Assembly (NCBI GenBank): GCA_013214715.1
Contig: JABSSB010000223.1
Location: 1-5,729, forward strand
Source: Paracoccaceae bacterium
GTDB lineage: Bacteria; Pseudomonadota; Alphaproteobacteria; Rhodobacterales; Rhodobacteraceae
DNA: 5,729 bases
Direction: 5' to 3'
The translations under genes were made by a program, and so were the position numbers. Below are positions 1-5,657 of the stretch, piece by piece. The notes beneath the pieces are model-generated. The model did no database searches. It saw only the letters and a program-made list of their open reading frames with translations, and had not been told where the DNA came from. How positions within the stretch are numbered: position 1 is the first letter of the stretch; every line of letters starts with the position of its first letter.

Positions 1-31
1 CGATCACGTCGATCACGTCGATCACGTCGAT
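1..31. repeat. 9-bp tandem repeat at window edge
   Basis: The unit CGATCACGT is repeated three times in a row (1-27), followed by a partial fourth copy (CGAT, 28-31). The window begins inside the array, so the true copy number is unknown. Because the unit is a multiple of three it keeps any reading frame. On the minus strand it would encode Ile-Asp-Val repeats, and on the plus strand Asp-His-Val repeats. It could be a slippage-prone microsatellite inside a coding region. Confidence 0.8.
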
Positions 32-147
32 AAAGATGCCATAGGCCGTCCAGTCCAGCACGCTGAAGCCCACATTCGGCGATGGGCTGCGCCATGCGTT
101 GGACCCACGCGACCACTGACCCCAACCGATCACAAAGGACCAATGCC
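1..147. other. Unassigned sequence upstream of the DUF1028 gene
   Basis: I do not recognise a gene here. Two frames are open to the window edge. The plus-strand frame from base 2 ends with TGA at 149-151, overlapping the DUF1028 ATG (148-150) in the ATGA arrangement typical of coupled operon genes, but its third-position GC is only about half. A minus-strand frame between about 133 and 2 reads VIGWGQWSRGSNAWRS and continues through LDWTAYGIFIDV. Its third-position GC is about three quarters, closer to the real genes here, but it has no obvious start or ribosome binding site. One may be the end of a neighbouring gene. The stretch also carries the DUF1028 ribosome binding site (AAGGA, 135-139). 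Confidence 0.3.
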
Positions 148-899
148 ATGACCGATACCATCGTCGCGCGCGATCCCGAAACCGGAATGTATGGCGTCGC
201 CGCCGCAAGCCATTTTTTGCAAGCGGCGCTTTGATGCCGCCTCTGCGCGGTGGCAGATGCGCTCTGGCGACGCAAGCCTTTGTCCGCCCGATCTGGGGTA
301 TGCACGCCGCCGACTGGCTGGCACAGGGTCAAAGCGCCTCTGACGTCACAGCCGATTTGGTGGCGCGCGAAGACGGGCGGGTTATCCGGCAAATCCACAT
401 GATTGATGCCAGCGGCGCAACGGCGACCCATAAAGGCGCCAATTTCGTAGACTGATGCGGCCATATCGCCGCCGGCGGCGTGTCTGTTGCGGGCAACATG
501 CTGGTGGGCGAGTCCGTGATCCGCACCACGCTCCACGCCTATCAGGACAACCTTACCCTGCCCTTTGCCGAACGGCTGATGACTGCGATAGAGGCTGGCG
601 AGGCCGCAGCTGGCGACAAACGCGGCACGCAATCCGCAGCCTTGGTTAGTTATCGCAGCGAGGACTATCCATGGCTGTCGCTGCGCGCCGACGACCATCC
701 CGACCTGCCGGATGAGTTGCGCAGGCTTTATGATTTGGCCTATGAGCGGTTCATCCACATCACCGATGCGATGCCGACGACAGCAAATTTCTTGGGCATG
801 ACGGATCGCACGGATCGTGATGCTGCCATCGCCGCAGAAGCGGCAAAACGCAAGGCAGAGGGCCGTAAAAGCCGGTCATTTGCGACGGAGCTTAAAAAG
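148..899 (+). pseudogene. DUF1028-family protein, broken by frameshift and nonsense mutation
   Basis: The start is ATG at 148, with AAGGA at 135-139 eight bases upstream. The reading begins MTDTIVARDPETGMYGVAAA and then SHFL, which fits the DUF1028 N-terminus, but this frame stops at 232-234. Adding one T to the T6 run at 213-218 restores SHFFASGALMP and joins the frame that continues with LATQAFVRPIWG (264 onward), as in the family. That frame has TGA at 453-455 in ...FVD-stop-CGHIAAGG, where I expect Trp (VDW-x-GH in relatives), so TGG to TGA is likely. Downstream family blocks are GNML (492-503), GDKRGTQSAAL, DYPWLSLRADDHPD (663-704) and LRRLYDLAYERF. Repaired, the product to 899 would be about 251 residues. 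The family's function is not established; as I recall it has an Ntn-hydrolase-like fold, and Thr2 would be the exposed residue. No stop separates it from the next gene. Two sequencing errors would be the alternative explanation. Confidence 0.85.
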
Positions 900-962
900 A
901 TGAACCCACACCAAAGCCCAGCGGATCAGGGCGCAGCAAAGGCGACACAGGCAGGACGAAGA

Positions 963-2558
963 ATGGACCTAGAGGCCAATCACCATTACCCCTCCCGACG
1001 GTCTGCCGTTGCAGCCGACAACATTGTGTCGACCTCTCATCCGCTTGCAGCGCAAGCAGGGCTGTCGATGCTGGCGCGGGGCGGCAATGCCGTTGACGCA
1101 GCCCTGGCGGCGGCAATCACGTTGACCGTGGTTGAACCCACCGGCAATGGCATCGGCTCGGATGCCTTTGCGATAGTGTGGGACGGCTCCGAACTGCACG
1201 GGCTGAACGCGTCGGGACGCTCCGCGGCGGGGTGGCGTGCAGAGCGGTTTGCCGGACGGGACACGATGCCATTTCGTGGCTGGGAAACTGTCACCGTGCC
1301 TGGCGCGGTGTCATCCTGGGTTGCCCTGTCGGATCGGTTTGGGAAACTGGCATTCGAAACCCTGTTCGAGCCCGCGATTGGCTATGCAAGCGATGGGTTT
1401 CCGGTCTCTCCGATCATCGCGACGCTTTGGCAGCGAGCCGAAGAGCAATTGGGCGATCAACCGGGTTTTGCCGACACATTCCTGCCCGGTGGGCGCGCAC
1501 CGAAAGCTGGCGAGTATTTCCGCAGCCCCGGTCATGCCCGCACCCTGCAACTGATTGCCGAAACCAAAGGCCGCGCCTTTTACGAAGGTGAGATCGCCGA
1601 AGAGATCGCCGCATTTGCCAAGGCCCATGATGCTGCGCTTACAGTTGCGGACCTTGCTGCGCATCAGCCCGATTGGTGTGGCACGATTTCGCGTCAGTTT
1701 GACGGTGTCGCCCTGCATGAGATCCCGCCCAATGGTCAGGGTATCGCCGCGTTGATGGGGCTTGGCATCCTCTCTCAGACCGGCATCCGGGATTTGGGCG
1801 CGGATGATCCAATGGCAGCCCATCTTCAGATCGAAGCCATGAAGCTCGCCCTGCGCGATGTCGAAGCCTATGTGGCCGATCTTGATCACATGAAAACGAT
1901 CACGGTCGATGATCTGCTCGATGATGGATACCTTGCCCGTCGCGCGGCAGAGATTGACCTGACGCGCGCCAGCGATTTTGGCGCAGGCGCCCCCAAACAT
2001 GGGGGCACGGTCTATCTAACAGCAGCTGATGCCTCGGGGATGATGGTGTCTTTCATCCAGTCGAACTATGCCGGGTTTGGCTCGGGCGTGGTGGTGCCGG
2101 GCACGGGTGTGTCGCTGCAAAATCGAGGTGCAGGATTTTCGCTGGACCCGTCGCATCAGAACCATGTCGGGCCGAATAAACGACCGTTTCACACGATCAT
2201 TCCGGGCTTTCTCATGGGCAATGATGCGCCTTTGATGAGCTTTGGCGTGATGGGCGGCCCGATGCAGGCGCAGGGTCATGTTCAGATGGTGCTGCGGACG
2301 CAGCTATTCGGGCAGGACCCGCAAATGGCCGTGGATGCGCCGCGCTGGCGCGTCACGCAGGGAACGGGTGTGGCCTGTGAAAGCACAATGGATGCAGATA
2401 CATTGCAGACACTGCGCAACATGGGGCATGAGATCACGCTGGAAGCTCCGGACAATGCCTTTGGCTTTGGCGGCGCGCAGTTGATCCATCGCCTGCCCGA
2501 GCGTGGCTATGTCGCCGGATCCGACCCCCGCAAAGATGGGGCGGCGGTCGGTTTCTGA
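963..2558 (+). CDS. Gamma-glutamyltransferase-family Ntn hydrolase (YwrD-like)
   Basis: This family hydrolyses or transfers gamma-glutamyl groups from glutathione and related compounds; some members act as acylases. The precursor cuts itself into two chains, and the new N-terminal Thr is the nucleophile. I chose ATG 963 (531 residues) because AGGA (953-956) lies six bases upstream and similarity begins at once. ATG 900, with GGAG at 886-889, is an alternative; the frame is open back to 456. Visible motifs are SHPLA (25-29), GGNAVDAA (40-47), EPTGNGIGSDAF (58-69), ASGRS with Arg86 matching the substrate-binding Arg, GGT with nucleophile Thr349 (bases 2007-2009), GFGSGVVVPGTG (371-382), KRPFHTIIP (406-414) and GVMGGPMQAQGH. 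No signal peptide is visible, so it is probably cytoplasmic, unlike periplasmic E. coli Ggt. By eye, canonical E. coli residues Asp433 and Ser462-Ser463 correspond to Gly391 and His410-Thr411, so its substrate may not be glutathione. It follows the broken DUF1028 gene, probably in the same operon. Confidence 0.93.
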   Translation: MDLEANHHYPSRRSAVAADNIVSTSHPLAAQAGLSMLARGGNAVDAALAAAITLTVVEPTGNGIGSDAFAIVWDGSELHGLNASGRSAAGWRAERFAGRDTMPFRGWETVTVPGAVSSWVALSDRFGKLAFETLFEPAIGYASDGFPVSPIIATLWQRAEEQLGDQPGFADTFLPGGRAPKAGEYFRSPGHARTLQLIAETKGRAFYEGEIAEEIAAFAKAHDAALTVADLAAHQPDWCGTISRQFDGVALHEIPPNGQGIAALMGLGILSQTGIRDLGADDPMAAHLQIEAMKLALRDVEAYVADLDHMKTITVDDLLDDGYLARRAAEIDLTRASDFGAGAPKHGGTVYLTAADASGMMVSFIQSNYAGFGSGVVVPGTGVSLQNRGAGFSLDPSHQNHVGPNKRPFHTIIPGFLMGNDAPLMSFGVMGGPMQAQGHVQMVLRTQLFGQDPQMAVDAPRWRVTQGTGVACESTMDADTLQTLRNMGHEITLEAPDNAFGFGGAQLIHRLPERGYVAGSDPRKDGAAVGF

Positions 2559-2563
2559 CCGCC
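2543..2563. terminator. Stem-loop between convergent genes
   Basis: GGCGGTC (2543-2549) pairs perfectly with GACCGCC (2557-2563) around a 7-base loop. The right arm contains the last two bases of the transferase stop codon, and the hairpin ends one base before the oxidoreductase stop codon. There is no T run on either side, so it is not a classical rho-independent terminator. It may mark or protect the 3' ends of both converging transcripts. Confidence 0.35.
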
Positions 2564-3535
2564 CTACCCTGTCTTCGCGGTGCCAGCGAGCATCCCTTCA
2601 ACCAGTTTTTGCACGCGAAGCGCTTCTTCCGGGGTCGCCAGCCTGTGAGGCTTGCCCTCCAGACATAGCAGCAGATCATCAAGCTGCGCCTTCAGGCTGG
2701 TGGCGCGGGGGTCAGCGGGCCGCTCAGCAATCTCCTGAAACGGGCCGCCTTTGGAAGATGCGTGAATGAAAAATTCTGACACGCGATGGCTTTCCACGCT
2801 GCCTTTGATCGTGAGTTCTTGTCGATCCGGCTGGGCGCCGCCCGTGGACGCCATGATCGTGACCGGACATCCCTGCCCGTTTTCCAGCCGGGCCAGCATA
2901 TGCGTTTCGCACAAGGCCGGGTCTTGGGGGTAAGCCGGTTGGGCCGACACAAGGGTCAGCGGGCCCAACACACGTTCTGAGAAGAACAAGAAATGCGAGA
3001 TCACCTCACGCGTCATGCCGCCTTCGTCCCGGAACCGCAGCCAATCTGCTGCGACCTGCCAAGCGCGCGGCCAAGATGGGTAGGTGACAAGGATATCCGC
3101 GCCGATCAGTTCACCCATTTGCCCCGATTGCGCCGCCTTTTGAACGTTGGTCAACGCCGCCCCGGCGGCCTGCGTGAAATTCACGGCGGCAGGCACGCCA
3201 CATGCGGCAAGATGGGCGACAAGCGCCTCGCTTTCCGCAATATCCACACCCAAGGGCTTTTCAAGAAACACGGCCTGACCGGCATCAGCTGCGATCATGG
3301 CAAGCGCCTTGCGTGGCGCGGGGGGACAAGCCAGATACACCAAATCGGCCCCGGCCATCGCCTGTTCGGCGCTGTCGGCCACCGGCATGTCGGGCAGACT
3401 ATCCCGTGCGGCCGCGCAGGCGTCATCTGACGGGTCCCACGATCCCGTGATGTCATAGCCGGGATGCCGGTCCATATGTTCAGCCATGCGACGCCCCATG
3501 ATGCCGAGGCCGATGATTGCTGTGTTTCTGCTCAT
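2564..3535 (-). CDS. Gfo/Idh/MocA-family NAD(P)-dependent oxidoreductase
   Basis: Enzymes of this family oxidise or reduce hydroxyl or keto groups on sugars, inositols and other small polyols, using NAD(P) in the cytoplasm. The protein has 323 residues, slightly short for the family (usually about 330-390). It opens with a Rossmann motif, AIIGLGIMGRRMAEHM, with Gly9, Gly11 and Gly14. The hallmark EKP motif is at 92-94 (FLEKPLGVD), where the Lys is normally catalytic. GGMTREVISHFLFF places His181 where the family has its second catalytic His. The opening GLGIMG also resembles 3-hydroxyisobutyrate dehydrogenases, but the EKP motif and overall layout decide for Gfo/Idh/MocA. AAGGA (minus strand of 3544-3548) lies eight bases before the ATG and supports the start. 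The TAG stop is 5 bp from the stop of the convergent transferase gene. Substrate cannot be told from sequence. A link to the transferase by function is possible but not shown. Confidence 0.93.
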   Translation of the reverse strand: MSRNTAIIGLGIMGRRMAEHMDRHPGYDITGSWDPSDDACAAARDSLPDMPVADSAEQAMAGADLVYLACPPAPRKALAMIAADAGQAVFLEKPLGVDIAESEALVAHLAACGVPAAVNFTQAAGAALTNVQKAAQSGQMGELIGADILVTYPSWPRAWQVAADWLRFRDEGGMTREVISHFLFFSERVLGPLTLVSAQPAYPQDPALCETHMLARLENGQGCPVTIMASTGGAQPDRQELTIKGSVESHRVSEFFIHASSKGGPFQEIAERPADPRATSLKAQLDDLLLCLEGKPHRLATPEEALRVQKLVEGMLAGTAKTG

Positions 3536-3559
3536 GTCGGATATCCTTGCTTTTCTTCC

Positions 3560-3703
3560 TTAAGCCACAACAGCGCAGCCCGATACCAGAGGCATGACTC
3601 ACTCCTCACGATTTCCGATCTGGGTTTCGTTCAGGCGGCGCGCAGCAGCAAAGTCATCGCAGCATAATTCTTCGCCCAAGAGAGAAATTGCTGAAATCAG
3701 ATC
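3560..3703 (-). other. Possible gene 3' remnant and short coupled peptide frame
   Basis: On the minus strand, 34 codons between stops at 3704-3706 and 3599-3601 read DLISAISLLGEELCC and then DDFAAARRLNETQIGNREE. There is no ATG, so at best it is the tail of a gene whose front is gone. Its last codons form GAGGAG, a good ribosome binding site for an ATG at 3595, which opens an 11-residue frame (MPLVSGCAVVA) ending at 3560, just before the oxidoreductase ribosome binding site. I do not recognise either product. It could be chance, or it could be the scar of a lost upstream operon gene. Confidence 0.2.
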
Positions 3704-3760
3704 TCAGACGAAAGTTGGCCAATAGTGATGCGCCGTCGGTTACAGATGTCAAAATTGGAC

Positions 3761-3789
3761 GGCTGCATTGGGCTCTGAGCAGCCTTTTT
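3761..3789 (+). terminator. Terminator-like hairpin with T5 tail
   Basis: GGCTGC (3761-3766) pairs perfectly with GCAGCC (3779-3784) across a 12-base loop, followed at once by TTTTT (3785-3789). This is the shape of a rho-independent terminator reading rightwards. No intact plus-strand gene lies just upstream, so it may insulate the acylase gene or be left from a lost gene. The loop and right arm also carry copy 1 of the short repeat shared with 5309-5325. Confidence 0.4.
3768..3784 (+). repeat. Short hairpin repeat, copy 1
   Basis: TTGGGCTCTGAGCAGCC matches 5309-5325 at 14 of 17 positions, including the exact 10-mer GGCTCTGAGC (3771-3780). In both copies the shared core sits in the loop and right arm of a hairpin whose stem sequences differ but still pair. 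It lies left of the acylase gene. Confidence 0.5.
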
Positions 3790-4063
3790 CTGCCCGCAGA
3801 GTCACAAAGCGGCCCTAAAGTAGGACGTCGCCTTTATACGTAATTGACCCTATCCCAATGCTTCAGCCACTGCGGCCGCATAGCTCTTGATTTTCGCAGA
3901 AAGTGGTAAGATCGTGGGAAAGCAAAGTCGCCACATTAGTAACATAGGTAAAACGAACACTACGCTCAGCCAGTGGTGCACAAAACTCAACCGGCACCCT
4001 GAACACGTCGCCCGACGATGGCCATCTACAGTTGTCCAGCGATACATAAAAGGAGGATCGAAA

Positions 4064-5179
4064 ATGACTTTTTCGCGTAAAATCACCTGCCTGTCGATTA
4101 TTCTTTGTGTCAGCCTCAGCGCCAAAATGGCGAGTTCCTGTACCTTTATCACCCTGAAAGGTGCGGATGGAACAGTGGCTGCGTCACGGACAATGGAATG
4201 GGGTCAATTTGCTCTGTCGCCTGCGATGACATTTGTTCCAGCTGGTACTGACAGTTCGGCAATGAAAATGCCAGACGGAAAGGACGGTGCAAAATGGGTC
4301 ACAAAGTATGACGTTGTAGGTGTCACCATTCTGGACCAGATGCTGTTTGGTGATGGCATGAATTCTGAAGGTTTGAACGTGTCGCTTTTATACCTGCCAG
4401 GCTTTGCAGAGTATCAAAAGTATGACCCCGCCAAAGCTGACATCTCACTGGCGCCCGTCGATTTTTCGGGCTTCATGCTGACCCAATTTGCGACAGTGGC
4501 AGAAGTCAAGAAGGCCGCAGAAACTGTTCGAGTTGTCCCCGTAGTTACGCCACAACTCGGAGAGCCAGCGCCAGTGCATTTCTCGGTGACCGACAAAACC
4601 GGCGACCAGATTATTGTCGAATTCGTGGGTGGCGAGCTGAAGATATACGATAAAACCCTCGGAGTATTGACCAACTCACCGCCATATGACTGGCACATCA
4701 GTAATGCACGTAACTACATCAATTTGCGATCTGTTGCGTGGCCCCAAATTGATGTGGATGGAATTGATCTTGCACCAATTGGATACGGAACTGGAATGTT
4801 GGGCTTACCAGGAGATTTCACGCCCCCGTCAAGGTTTATTCGTGCACTGGCTTGGTCGCAGACGGCTCGTCGAACTGATGGAGGAGAGGATACGATACAT
4901 GAGGCCCTCCGCATTCTCGACAACTTCCAGCTTCCGATGGAGGCAACCGACAAACAGCTGAATCCCGCCCAATTGGAAGTTCTGAAATACGGTGGCACAC
5001 AGTATACGGTGTCTTACGATCTTCGAAATTTGAAGGCCTATTTCCACACCAGCATGAACCCCAATATACGCAGCGTTGACTTGGAGGCGGTGAACTTTTC
5101 AGCGCTGTCTGAACCGTTGAAAATCCCTATGAATGATAAGTCGGCGCCCTTTGCCAAGGACATAACGCCGTCTCAATGA
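4064..5179 (+). CDS. Exported choloylglycine hydrolase/penicillin V acylase-family amidase
   Basis: This family of linear-amide C-N hydrolases (bile salt hydrolases, penicillin V acylases and, in Gram-negatives, some acyl-homoserine-lactone acylases) uses an N-terminal Cys freed by processing. ATG 4064 is set by AGGAGG at 4051-4056, seven bases upstream, and gives 371 residues. A signal peptide is clear: Arg5-Lys6, a hydrophobic core at 7-20, then MASS before Cys26. Cleavage there exposes the nucleophile, and the enzyme should act in the periplasm or outside. By eye the catalytic set is Cys26, Arg42 (Cys+16, as in the family), Glu45 where bile salt hydrolases have Asp, Trp46, Tyr110 in LLYLPG, Asn204 in VLTNSPPYDWH, and Arg257 in PSRFIRA. 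GDGMNSEGL (96-104) is also typical. Tyr110 replaces the Asn of bile salt hydrolases and matches B. sphaericus penicillin V acylase, so an acyl-amide other than bile salts is more likely. Composition is less GC-rich than the genes to the left. It appears monocistronic. Confidence 0.93.
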   Translation: MTFSRKITCLSIILCVSLSAKMASSCTFITLKGADGTVAASRTMEWGQFALSPAMTFVPAGTDSSAMKMPDGKDGAKWVTKYDVVGVTILDQMLFGDGMNSEGLNVSLLYLPGFAEYQKYDPAKADISLAPVDFSGFMLTQFATVAEVKKAAETVRVVPVVTPQLGEPAPVHFSVTDKTGDQIIVEFVGGELKIYDKTLGVLTNSPPYDWHISNARNYINLRSVAWPQIDVDGIDLAPIGYGTGMLGLPGDFTPPSRFIRALAWSQTARRTDGGEDTIHEALRILDNFQLPMEATDKQLNPAQLEVLKYGGTQYTVSYDLRNLKAYFHTSMNPNIRSVDLEAVNFSALSEPLKIPMNDKSAPFAKDITPSQ

Positions 5180-5384
5180 GCGAGAACCGGAGAGAGCATG
5201 GGTTCATCAGTTGCGTCTTGGTTGACCGATTATGGCGATCTATGAGCATCGAAAATGTGATTTTAAGGGCATCATTCCTGCGTTTGCCTACTATCCATAA
5301 CGCTCGCTTTAGGCTCTGAGCGGTCATTTACCGCGTAGGATTCGAACGGTAACTAAGGACCGAAATAGACCGCGCCCGCCCGGC
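5180..5384. other. Spacer downstream of the acylase gene
   Basis: I see no gene here. The stretch holds copy 2 of the hairpin repeat (5309-5325) and a small inverted repeat, GCGGT (5320-5324) with ACCGC (5330-5334). AGGATTCGAAC near 5337 resembles a tRNA T-arm on the minus strand, but the flanking bases do not pair. Confidence 0.5.
5309..5325 (+). repeat. Short hairpin repeat, copy 2
   Basis: TTAGGCTCTGAGCGGTC matches copy 1 at 3768-3784 (14 of 17 positions). Here the stem is CGCTC (5301-5305) with GAGCG (5318-5322), again around a 12-base loop containing the shared core. The two copies bracket the acylase gene in the same orientation. Confidence 0.5.
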
Positions 5385-5428
5385 AAAAAAGACCGCTGCG
5401 ATCCTACAATCGCAGCGGTCTGTTTGTT
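5385..5428. terminator. Strong bidirectional rho-independent terminator
   Basis: GACCGCTGCGAT (5391-5402) pairs perfectly over 12 bp with ATCGCAGCGGTC (5409-5420) around the 6-base loop CCTACA. Six A residues precede it (5385-5390), giving a U6 tail to minus-strand transcripts, and TGTTTGTT (5421-5428) follows on the plus strand. It could end the acylase transcript, about 210 bases past its stop. The better tail faces left, so it probably also ends a minus-strand gene whose stop is at 5463. Confidence 0.88.
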
Positions 5429-5462
5429 CAATGGATCATTGATCAGGTCGTAATATCATGCC

Positions 5463-5657
5463 TCACAGCGCGGAATGCGTCATCAGCGATACGGGGTCTT
5501 TGATTTCGGCAGTGGCCGACGCGAACAGAGATCGACCTCTTTGCGCTAGATCGGCGCCCAAAGCGCGTCGCGCAGCCCAAACCGAAAAACTCGATCTGGC
5601 CGCTTTGCAATCCATCTGAACTTGCCCCGTCTCTGAGCCTGAAGCTGGTGTTTGGAG
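5463..5657 (-). pseudogene. Probable gene 3' end cut by an insertion sequence
   Basis: A minus-strand frame runs from the insertion-sequence side to a TGA at 5463-5465, about 43 bases before the leftward terminator. Its last part reads SVWAARRALGADLAQRG, then SLFASATAEIKDPVSLMTHS and AL, an Ala/Arg-rich, helix-like tail with plausible codons. From ATG 5615 it would be a 50-residue protein, without a convincing ribosome binding site. The frame stays open into the apparent mobile element, so I read it as the C-terminal end of a truncated gene. I do not recognise the family. It could be a small independent gene, or chance. Confidence 0.3.

Larger units (their letters stand above)
3536..4063. other. 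Intergenic region between divergent genes
   Basis: About 530 bases hold the oxidoreductase leader, a short minus-strand open frame that may be a remnant, a terminator-like hairpin (3761-3789), and the acylase leader with a strong ribosome binding site, AGGAGG (4051-4056). The acylase frame is open back to a TTG at 3887, but that 59-residue extension has no signal-peptide or family character and is probably not translated. On the minus strand a frame ending at 3850 finishes with SAKIKSYAAAVAEALG, protein-like but unrecognised. I could not pick a convincing promoter. TTGACC (3844-3849) is a possible -35 box without a good partner. Confidence 0.5.

Noticed and set aside
453..455. TGA as selenocysteine or reassigned Trp
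   Set aside because: The expected residue is Trp, not Cys or Sec. TGA is used as the normal stop in the transferase and acylase genes, and the upstream frameshift shows the gene is already broken.
1861..1930. Dispersed GATC/GATCAC sequences resembling the left-end repeat
   Set aside because: They lie in coding sequence for Asp-, His- and Ile-rich stretches and are not regularly spaced.
1311..2000. Long minus-strand open frame of 229 codons inside the transferase gene
   Set aside because: It is a shadow of a GC-rich coding region, with no recognisable motif, while the plus frame carries all the family motifs.
3850..3920. Minus-strand tail SAKIKSYAAAVAEALG as a gene remnant
   Set aside because: It looks protein-like for about 16 residues, but the rest of the frame is not, and I recognise no family.
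3887..4063. N-terminal extension of the acylase from a TTG start
   Set aside because: It would bury the signal peptide 59 residues inside the protein and ignore the strong AGGAGG-ATG start at 4064.
5335..5350. tRNA T-arm-like motif (GTTCGAATCC on the minus strand)
   Set aside because: The flanking five-base arms do not pair, and no anticodon or acceptor stem is visible on either strand.
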